A program made the position numbers and the translations under genes. This document shows, one piece after another, positions 1 to 5,251 of a stretch of 5,947 nt of DNA; position 1 is the first letter of the stretch, and each line of letters opens with the position of its first letter. Where the stretch lies: the NCBI GenBank assembly GCA_019323355.1, contig JAHWHI010000110.1, positions 1-5,947 on the forward strand. The letters are read 5' to 3'. The stretch is from Candidatus Woesearchaeota archaeon. Its GTDB lineage: Archaea > Nanobdellota > Nanobdellia > Woesearchaeales > WJKV01. The notes under the pieces were generated by a model. The model was not told where the DNA came from. It saw only the letters and a program-made list of their open reading frames with translations, and ran no database searches.

Positions 1-538
1 TCATATTTATGGTTCTAGCATGTCTTTTCTTTTTTGGGAAACTTGGATTAATGTTCTGCGGAGCGTACATGAATACTGCTGAAGAGTTCTCGATGATTGG
101 ACCAAGCCATACTAGCAATCCGTCTTCTTCATCATACGCTGACAGATGAGTTGGATCAAGAACATAGATAGATTCGTAATTGGTTAGTGTGAGATGTTCT
201 TCTATCTCGTCCCTCCAGTCGCCGAAGACACTGATATTATTGTTTTCAACGTAGGGTCGGATATTTCTCTTTAGCCTTGCTCTCAGTTTCGGATCTTTTT
301 CATGAAGGAAAGCTTCATGCACTAAGATTTCGCTTCTCAACATGTTCAGAACTCTTATTGCAGAACCATCACGCAACTCCCTTCTTCCATTCTCACGATA
401 TCTTCCTGCTCCAGAGTGAAGTTCGAAATAATGTACATACCGTGGATTTCTTTCAATCAGAAGTCGGGTCAGATTTTCAAGATTAGAGTGTTTGACCTCA
501 TCTGAAAGGTTGTTGGATTTATACCCTTGGGTTCCCAT
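1..538 (-). CDS. TcmP-like SAM-dependent methyltransferase-fold protein, partial (3' end outside window)
   Basis: The minus strand is open from the ATG at 538 to the left edge, 179 codons with no stop; the C-terminus lies outside. The start is well fixed: an in-frame TGA sits at 556-554, six codons upstream, and a TATA-like element is centred 27 bp upstream. The protein looks like a class I Rossmann methyltransferase. Residues 37-47 (YFELHSGAGRY) resemble SAM-binding motif I, followed by ENG and then GSA near residue 58, an order like the TcmP (three-Cys-motif partner) family, which has a FAGPGRY-type motif and a GSP. E80 (HEKDP) could be the acidic ribose-binding residue, D107 (FGDW) the third-strand acid, and D128-P129 (YVLDPTHL) motif IV. 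The substrate is unknown; TcmP proteins are usually linked to three-Cys (Gp37/Gp68-like) partners, none of which is visible here. An RlmJ-like RNA methyltransferase is the main alternative. The CDS is strong, the family assignment moderate, activity unproven. Confidence 0.8.
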   Translation of the reverse strand, partial: MGTQGYKSNNLSDEVKHSNLENLTRLLIERNPRYVHYFELHSGAGRYRENGRRELRDGSAIRVLNMLRSEILVHEAFLHEKDPKLRARLKRNIRPYVENNNISVFGDWRDEIEEHLTLTNYESIYVLDPTHLSAYDEEDGLLVWLGPIIENSSAVFMYAPQNINPSFPKKKRHARTINM

Positions 539-558
539 TGAAAAAGGAAAAAATCAGG

Positions 559-570
559 TAATATATAAAA
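559..570 (-). promoter_or_regulatory. Archaeal TATA-box promoter of the TcmP-like gene
   Basis: On the minus strand this reads TTTTATATATTA, centred about 27 bp upstream of the ATG at 538. No Shine-Dalgarno precedes the ATG; the sequence there is a T-rich pyrimidine tract. The spacing predicts transcription starting at or within a few bases of the start codon, giving a leaderless mRNA. The element is seen; its function is inferred from the usual archaeal TATA-to-start distance and its recurrence at three other genes here. Confidence 0.7.
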
Positions 571-584
571 GTTGTCTGTTCTGC

Positions 585-595
585 CACTGCAAGTG
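585..595. promoter_or_regulatory. Short inverted repeat between the divergent TATA boxes
   Basis: CACT-GCA-AGTG has 4-bp arms around a 3-bp centre, between the TATA element of the TcmP-like gene (559-570) and that of the protease gene (594-603), which it slightly overlaps. The position would suit a regulator acting on both divergent genes or on BRE/TFB access at the protease promoter. Arms this short occur often by chance, so operator function is only a suggestion. Confidence 0.2.
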
Positions 596-603
596 TTTAT
601 TAG
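594..603 (+). promoter_or_regulatory. Probable TATA-box promoter of the protease gene
   Basis: TGTTTATTAG contains a TATA-like TTTATTA centred about 29 bp upstream of the ATG at 628, the same distance as at the other first genes. There is no Shine-Dalgarno; the 13 bases before the ATG are purely alternating T and A. The element is weaker than the other three, and the TA tract at 615-629 could itself attract TBP, which would put transcription start inside the coding region. Confidence 0.5.
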
Positions 604-614
604 GCATCCTGGCG

Positions 615-629
615 TATATATATATATAT
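615..629 (+). repeat. (TA)n microsatellite that ends in the protease start codon
   Basis: Fifteen bases of strictly alternating T and A (seven TA units plus T) run into the ATG at 628-630; the A and T of the start codon are the last bases of the tract. Dinucleotide tracts can gain or lose units by slippage. Here a change would leave the codon intact but shift the TATA-to-ATG spacing by 2 bp per unit. Confidence 0.85.
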
Positions 630-2181
630 GGATCCCGAACTATTTGAAAAAGCGCTAGAGGAAACAGAGAGAGAGCTAGCAGAAGAGCTTGAAGAAGAAA
701 AGCAATGGGGCTTTCTTGAGAAACTAGCTTTTGGAATAAAATCTGCAGTTGTTGGTGCTGCTGGAATGGCAGGAATCTTTTTCTATATGTCTGCTAATGA
801 TTATTTTGGGACACACGAACGAATTGAAGAAGCTAAAGAAGAAGCTGTACGAACAATAGAGATCAGAGAGGAATATGTACTAGAAAGCCAGAGAGATATT
901 CTTGATGAACAGGAAAGGATCCTAGAAAATCAAGAGGAACTGAAGAATAAACAAAGAGAAGTTCAGGATCAGGAATGGCAGCTTAAAGAAAGAGAGATCT
1001 TTATTAATGGTGAAAAGCGAAAAGTTGAAAGAGGAAAAATTTCGCTTGAATCTGAACAGAGCAGATTGGAAAGAGAACGTTTGTACATTGAATTTGAAAG
1101 AGATTCTCTGGAAAGCAGAAGGAGAATACTTGATTCTGAAAAAAGTCTTTTGGAAACCAGAGAAGAATTTCTTGACAAGAAAGAAGAAGTGTTATCAGAA
1201 TTAGATAAAAAAGTTGCCCAAAAAGTTCTTGAGAGCGCTGACCACTGTCTTGCATTCACTTTATTTTTCGACCATAACAGGAATTATGTAATAGACGATC
1301 TAGATTCCAAGATTAGCGAGAGATTTCTTGGAGGGATAAGTGTCCTATCAGACAGATATCTTTCATCAGTGAGATATGTGCACAATCCAACTGTCCTGAA
1401 AAAACTGGAACAGTATGGTGTGACAGGGCCTGTGCTTTCGATCAATGACGAGACTGTTTTGATCTATGACAAAGAAGAGATCAAGAAAGTAATAACAAAT
1501 GTGCCAGAGGAATCATTGTATGACTTTGAATTCAGCCCACAGGGAAAAGAAGGGATCGAAGAGATCCTGTCGAACAGAAAGTCAAGAGAAGTCTCTCCAG
1601 TAAGCATGTTTGACGAAGAGAAATTAGGCGGATCTGGATTTGTACTGGGAAATAATTATATCGCAACTGCGTACCACGTGGTCGATGGTATGCAGGACGA
1701 GTTCACAATCACATTCGAGGACGGAAAGAAGATAAAAACATCAAAGAAATCTATGATCGCATATTCAGAAGAGTTTGATATTGCTGTTCTGCGTGTTGAA
1801 TTCGGCGGCTATGATCCTGTTGTCCTGCGAGAAGACATTGGAGTAGGGCATCTGACAACACTGAAAAGAGCTCCGACAAATATAAACTATAAAAAAGGAG
1901 AGACCGCGCGGGGACACATTTATTGCAATGAATCAGTTACATTCAGCTCTTTGCTGAATTCAGAGAATATCAATGATCTTCCTGTGGTAAGAGGAGCTGA
2001 CAGTTATATAACAACTATCGAAGCGTTTCCAGGAGACTCTGGCTCTCCAATCGTAGACTTTGGAGGAGATGTTGTAGGTGTTACAAGTGGAGTCTACAAT
2101 AACAAGAAAGGTTCCACAGCAATAATCAAGACAAAATATCTTAGAAGACTTCTTGAGCAGTATGAGAAGAAGTGTGAATGA
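628..2181 (+). CDS. Membrane-anchored heptad-stalk trypsin-like (HtrA-type) serine protease, no PDZ
   Basis: The protein has 517 residues. In order: an acidic head (1-34, net charge about -8); one hydrophobic Gly/Ala-rich segment (35-54), probably a TM anchor, with Lys32 and Lys38 on the N side suggesting N-in, C-out; a charged helix (about 65-200) with an aliphatic residue at every seventh position from I77 to V196; a 205-290 domain that may be a thioredoxin fold without CxxC; a linker; and a chymotrypsin-fold protease (about 331-517). The triad is visible: H350 in TAYHVV, D384 in EEFDIAVL, S471 in PGDSGSP. Together these resemble HtrA/Deg proteases, which are normally periplasmic or extracytoplasmic, but the PDZ domain is missing and the chain ends soon after the fold. 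No cleavable signal peptide is seen. The likely job is cell-surface or pseudoperiplasmic protein cleavage, with the stalk acting as oligomeriser or spacer. The substrate is unknown, and an intracellular defence effector remains possible if the topology is reversed. Confidence 0.9.
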   Translation: MDPELFEKALEETERELAEELEEEKQWGFLEKLAFGIKSAVVGAAGMAGIFFYMSANDYFGTHERIEEAKEEAVRTIEIREEYVLESQRDILDEQERILENQEELKNKQREVQDQEWQLKEREIFINGEKRKVERGKISLESEQSRLERERLYIEFERDSLESRRRILDSEKSLLETREEFLDKKEEVLSELDKKVAQKVLESADHCLAFTLFFDHNRNYVIDDLDSKISERFLGGISVLSDRYLSSVRYVHNPTVLKKLEQYGVTGPVLSINDETVLIYDKEEIKKVITNVPEESLYDFEFSPQGKEGIEEILSNRKSREVSPVSMFDEEKLGGSGFVLGNNYIATAYHVVDGMQDEFTITFEDGKKIKTSKKSMIAYSEEFDIAVLRVEFGGYDPVVLREDIGVGHLTTLKRAPTNINYKKGETARGHIYCNESVTFSSLLNSENINDLPVVRGADSYITTIEAFPGDSGSPIVDFGGDVVGVTSGVYNNKKGSTAIIKTKYLRRLLEQYEKKCE

Positions 2182-3972
2182 TTATTCTGCTTTCTTTGCT
2201 TCTTTTTTAGCAACTTCCTGTAGTTTCTTATAGTATTTGTTTGTCTTTAGCAAGGATCTATGCGTCCCTTCTCCAACAATCTTTCCGTCGTGCATTACAA
2301 GAATCCTGTCGAATAGGTATACTGAAGAGATTCTATGTGTGATTGCAATCAATGTTATATTCTTTGACAGCCTGTGAAGTGCTTCGTGCACTAATTTCTC
2401 TGTCATGACATCCAAATTGGAAGTCGCTTCATCCAAAACAACTATTTTTGGATCCGCCAGAAGAGCACGCGCAATACATAACCTTTGCTTTTCTCCGCCA
2501 CTGATCTTGACACCGCTTGGTCCGACGCGTGTTCTCAATCCTTTTGGAAGATTCTTGACAAACTCCCAGGATGCAGCCTCTTTCAAAGCTTGGATTACTT
2601 CTCTTCTTGTTACTTTGTGCCTTGTAGTCAATTGAAGATTCTCATACACTGTTGTATCTATCAACTGATTGTCTTGAGGCACAATCTTTATCATGTCATA
2701 AAGATCGTCTGATTTTATTTGGTTTATATTAACATCTCCGATATTTATTGTTCCATACTTTGGCAGATATAATCTTAACAGAAGCTTTGCGAGAGTAGAT
2801 TTTCCAGAGCCAGAAAGTCCGACTATTGCTATTTTCTCTCCCCTCTTTACTTTGAAGGACACATTCTTCAATGCAGGAATTTTCTTTGAAGGATATATAA
2901 AAGTCACTCCTGAAAATATTAGTTCTTTCCATTTTTTTGGAACTTTTGGGTCTTTTGGCTCTACAATCTTAGGTTTATTTTCATAGATCAAGGACATACG
3001 ATACATTCCAGTCCGTTTCGCAATAAGTTCCATGTAGATGCCCCAAAGTGCCATTGCATTTCGGGTGAATTTTGTAAAGAAACCAAAGACCATTACTGCG
3101 ATACCAATGCTCATAGAACCATCCATGACAAGAACTGCGATGTAGAACAAGGAACCTACCGTAGAAAGCTCCAGGATCAGTTTTGATATTGCAACTGTCT
3201 GTCTTTCGTAACTTCTTGAGACTTTTTCCTGCTCCACAACTCCCATATAGGATTTATCAAGTATTCCTAGCAGTTTGTTCTTGATGTTCAGGAATTTGAC
3301 AATCTGAATGTGCATGAAGAAATCAAATACTTTTGAGTAAACTTTTTCAGCTATTCCATATACAAGATTTTCTTTTTCAACCAGCCTGTTTCCAGCATAG
3401 ACCGAGTACCAATAAAATATTACTGCCACAAACAATGCAAAAATTCCTAGAACCCAATTGATAGCAAACAAGAATACACCTGAGAATATCATGCTGAAAG
3501 CCTGCACAAGAGCTTGTGAATACAACCTTCGTATCAGATCAGATACGTTCCTTGCGCCTGTTGCTATCTTTTGGAACAATTGTCCCAAAGCATGCGTCTC
3601 ATAGAATTCATAATCTAATGAAAACAAATAATTGAAGGTCTTGATCCTTGCCTGGTTCGCAACATATGCTGCAAGGATCTTTGCTTTGTAGACTGTGAAA
3701 TTATGCACTATCTGATAGAATAGATGGCTGATGACAGTCAAGATCAGGAAAAAATATATTTGGTCATATTTCTGGATTGTCAGATCATCAATTATCCTTC
3801 CATACAGATATGTAGGAGCCATTGAAACCAAGGAGACTATTATCAAAATAATCAGATAGAAAATCAATCTGCCCCTATACCCTTCGGCATAGTTCCAAAC
3901 ATCTCTGAAGACCTTCCTAAAGGGATACTTCTTCCCAATCCAGCTCTCTTTTTTCCTGCCCCCAGTTCTCAT
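2182..3972 (-). CDS. ABC exporter half-transporter (fused TMD-NBD, MsbA/MdlB-type)
   Basis: At 596 residues this matches the usual length of an exporter half-transporter working as a homo- or heterodimer in the membrane. The transmembrane domain has about six helices (roughly 36-54, 72-90, 152-170, 173-193, 262-283, 288-306). The ATPase domain (about 348-590) is complete: aromatic A-loop Y360, Walker A GLSGSGKST (385-393), Q-loop Q433 in VPQD, signature ISGGEKQR (490-497, SGGEK in place of SGGQ, a common variant), Walker B IVVLDE with D514 and E515, D-loop SNLD, and H-loop H546. A Lys-rich tail follows. The family exports lipids, peptides or drugs; no substrate can be read from the sequence and no partner half-transporter is nearby, so homodimerisation is likelier. 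A TATA element lies 29 bp upstream of the ATG and there is no Shine-Dalgarno. The gene diverges from the MFS gene and converges with the protease gene, stop codons abutting. Confidence 0.95.
   Translation of the reverse strand: MRTGGRKKESWIGKKYPFRKVFRDVWNYAEGYRGRLIFYLIILIIVSLVSMAPTYLYGRIIDDLTIQKYDQIYFFLILTVISHLFYQIVHNFTVYKAKILAAYVANQARIKTFNYLFSLDYEFYETHALGQLFQKIATGARNVSDLIRRLYSQALVQAFSMIFSGVFLFAINWVLGIFALFVAVIFYWYSVYAGNRLVEKENLVYGIAEKVYSKVFDFFMHIQIVKFLNIKNKLLGILDKSYMGVVEQEKVSRSYERQTVAISKLILELSTVGSLFYIAVLVMDGSMSIGIAVMVFGFFTKFTRNAMALWGIYMELIAKRTGMYRMSLIYENKPKIVEPKDPKVPKKWKELIFSGVTFIYPSKKIPALKNVSFKVKRGEKIAIVGLSGSGKSTLAKLLLRLYLPKYGTINIGDVNINQIKSDDLYDMIKIVPQDNQLIDTTVYENLQLTTRHKVTRREVIQALKEAASWEFVKNLPKGLRTRVGPSGVKISGGEKQRLCIARALLADPKIVVLDEATSNLDVMTEKLVHEALHRLSKNITLIAITHRISSVYLFDRILVMHDGKIVGEGTHRSLLKTNKYYKKLQEVAKKEAKKAE
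2203..2208 (+). terminator. Candidate U-tract terminator of the protease mRNA, inside the ABC gene
   Basis: Downstream of the protease stop codon the plus strand is T-rich from 2191 and reaches six T in a row here. Archaeal RNA polymerase can terminate on such U-tracts without a hairpin. The tract is the complement of the Lys codons of the ABC transporter's C-terminal tail, so protein composition could explain it alone. It is proposed because there is no intergenic space to hold a terminator. Confidence 0.4.
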
Positions 3973-3996
3973 CTATCCTATTTTCAGACCTATCCG

Positions 3997-4005
3997 TATT
4001 TAAAT
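3997..4005 (-). promoter_or_regulatory. Archaeal TATA-box promoter of the ABC transporter gene
   Basis: On the minus strand this reads ATTTAAATA, preceded by a purine-rich AGCAAAG that would suit a BRE, and centred 29 bp upstream of the ATG at 3972. The bases before the ATG (AGGATAG) give at best a poor Shine-Dalgarno. A leaderless or very short-leader transcript is predicted. Confidence 0.7.
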
Positions 4006-4035
4006 CTTTGCTGTAATCATTTAGAGAGAAAAAGC

Positions 4036-4043
4036 TTATAAAT
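4036..4043 (+). promoter_or_regulatory. Archaeal TATA-box promoter of the MFS-AlkD operon
   Basis: TTATAAAT is preceded by a purine-rich BRE-like GAGAGAAAAAG and centred about 27 bp upstream of the ATG at 4066. No Shine-Dalgarno lies before that ATG, so a leaderless mRNA is expected. Because the AlkD gene starts 1 nt after the MFS stop codon, this is probably its promoter too. Confidence 0.75.
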
Positions 4044-4065
4044 CGGGATATCTGCCTATATTCTC

Positions 4066-5250
4066 ATGTACTTCAAAAAGAGGCTAGGCACATTACATGA
4101 GAAAGGCAAGGTGTTTGCATGGATAGCCCTGACAATGGCTCTGGGCAATGCAGCGTTCTGGACTATTTTTCCGCTTGTTGTTGAAGACATTATCCAATCA
4201 GAAGTCATGGTTGGTATCTTCTTCACAGTCATATCATTGATCATACTTGTTGTGTCTTTACTAAGCTCTGTTGTGCTGAGGAGAGTGTCACGTGTCTATC
4301 TGACAAAACTATCTTTCTTATGCTGTGCAGGACTTTTGTTTCTTTTCATCTTTGCAAATGCAATAATGGACCTATATTATATTGAAGTGCTGCGGTCGTT
4401 GTTTGCTTTATTCGCCGGAATCACGCTTTCATTGTATGTAAGAGATTACGCATCAAAAGGAACACTCGGAAAAGCAGAAGGTAGATATTACCTGTATGCA
4501 AATGTAGGATGGCTTATCGGCCCTCTTATAGGCGGTGTTCTTGGACAATATGTGTCGCGTGATGCAGTATTCATCTTCAGCAGTATCCTTTATGTTGTGA
4601 GTTTTGTTATTTTCCATTTCAGGCAGAGAAAAGAGGGGGACCTTATCAAGCATGTGAGAGAGACTGCGACCCTGAAAGAGATCATTGCCAGGAACCTGCG
4701 CGATTATTTCAAGCAGAAAGCATTGTGGAAAGTATTCGCAATCGGACTAGGGCTAAGTTTCTGGTGGGCGATACATTGTATCTATATTCCATTGTATATC
4801 ATGGAGCAGGGTTTCGGAGATGTGACAGTAGGTATTGTTCTTGCAGGAAGCATCATTCCATTGATTTTGCTGGAGAAGAAAATCGGAAGCCTTGCTGACA
4901 AGCATGGATTAAGAAAGTATCTCACAATAGGATTCCTTATCATAGGCGCAGGCACTATATTATTCCAGGTCGTGCCAGTTGTTACGATCATACTCTTCCT
5001 TATGGCTGCTGTCAATGTAGGTGCTGCATTTGTCGAACCTTTGCAGGAAACCTACCTGTTCAGTGTTGTCAAGAGAAAGGACGAGGAAAGGTTCTATGGA
5101 ATATTCAATATGTCTGATCCTGTCGCGAATGTCATCGCGCCATTGGTCGCTGCAGGATTCTTCTTTTTATGGGGATACCCAGGACTATGGTTTGGTGTTG
5201 CTGGTGTGATGCTGATGTTCATGCTTATTTCACTGACAGTAAAGAGGTAA
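4066..5250 (+). CDS. MFS transporter, drug:H+ antiporter-like efflux pump
   Basis: This 394-residue protein has about 12 hydrophobic helices in two six-helix halves, split by a charged loop at about 185-220 (HVRETATLKEIIARN region), the normal MFS size and layout. Residues 148-157 (GWLIGPLIGG) in TM5 match motif C (GxxxGPxxGG), the mark of proton-coupled antiporters, which points to export rather than uptake. Motif A is recognisable in the second half, after TM8 (GSLADKHGLRK, 274-284), while the equivalent TM2-TM3 loop (LRRVSRVYLTK) is degenerate. The substrate cannot be read. The start is supported by a TATA element 27 bp upstream. Its stop codon is 1 nt before an AlkD-type glycosylase gene, and the stop overlaps that gene's ribosome binding site, so translation is probably coupled. 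An ABC exporter gene diverges from the same 93-bp control region. Genotoxin efflux is an inference from this company. Confidence 0.9.
   Translation: MYFKKRLGTLHEKGKVFAWIALTMALGNAAFWTIFPLVVEDIIQSEVMVGIFFTVISLIILVVSLLSSVVLRRVSRVYLTKLSFLCCAGLLFLFIFANAIMDLYYIEVLRSLFALFAGITLSLYVRDYASKGTLGKAEGRYYLYANVGWLIGPLIGGVLGQYVSRDAVFIFSSILYVVSFVIFHFRQRKEGDLIKHVRETATLKEIIARNLRDYFKQKALWKVFAIGLGLSFWWAIHCIYIPLYIMEQGFGDVTVGIVLAGSIIPLILLEKKIGSLADKHGLRKYLTIGFLIIGAGTILFQVVPVVTIILFLMAAVNVGAAFVEPLQETYLFSVVKRKDEERFYGIFNMSDPVANVIAPLVAAGFFFLWGYPGLWFGVAGVMLMFMLISLTVKR
5244..5248 (+). promoter_or_regulatory. Shine-Dalgarno of the AlkD gene, overlapping the MFS stop codon
   Basis: GAGGT lies 3 bases before the ATG at 5252 (GAGG ends 4 bases before it) and complements the CCUCC at the 3' end of 16S rRNA. 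Its last T is the first base of the MFS stop codon TAA (5248-5250). It decides the start at 5252 and suits reinitiation by ribosomes ending the MFS gene. It is the only clear Shine-Dalgarno in the window, at the only operon-internal gene. Confidence 0.75.
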
Positions 5251-5251
5251 G

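Noticed and set aside
277..486. Plus-strand open frame of 69 codons
   Set aside because: It lies wholly antisense to the 179-codon methyltransferase-like frame, which has family motifs, a TATA element and an upstream stop; the small frame has no promoter-spaced element and no recognisable protein features.
539..627. Bacterial sigma-70 promoters in the intergenic regions
   Set aside because: No convincing -35/-10 pair with 17-bp spacing and no Shine-Dalgarno; the single TATA-like elements at 27-29 bp from the ATG fit an archaeal promoter better.
628..780. Cleavable signal peptide at the protease N-terminus
   Set aside because: The hydrophobic segment begins only at residue 35, follows a strongly acidic head and lacks a clear cleavage site; it is better read as a TM anchor.
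856..1215. DNA tandem repeat in the stalk coding region
   Set aside because: The 21-base periodicity comes from the heptad pattern of the protein; the nucleotide units are too diverged to call a DNA repeat.
969..1259. Overlapping minus-strand open frames (83-96 codons) opposite the protease stalk
   Set aside because: They are antisense to the Glu/Lys/Arg-rich heptad region, whose GAA/AAG codons read as Ser/Leu/Phe codons on the other strand; long shadow frames are expected there.
2405..2932. Small open frames in other frames within the ABC transporter
   Set aside because: They overlap the intact, motif-complete ATPase domain and carry no independent start signals.
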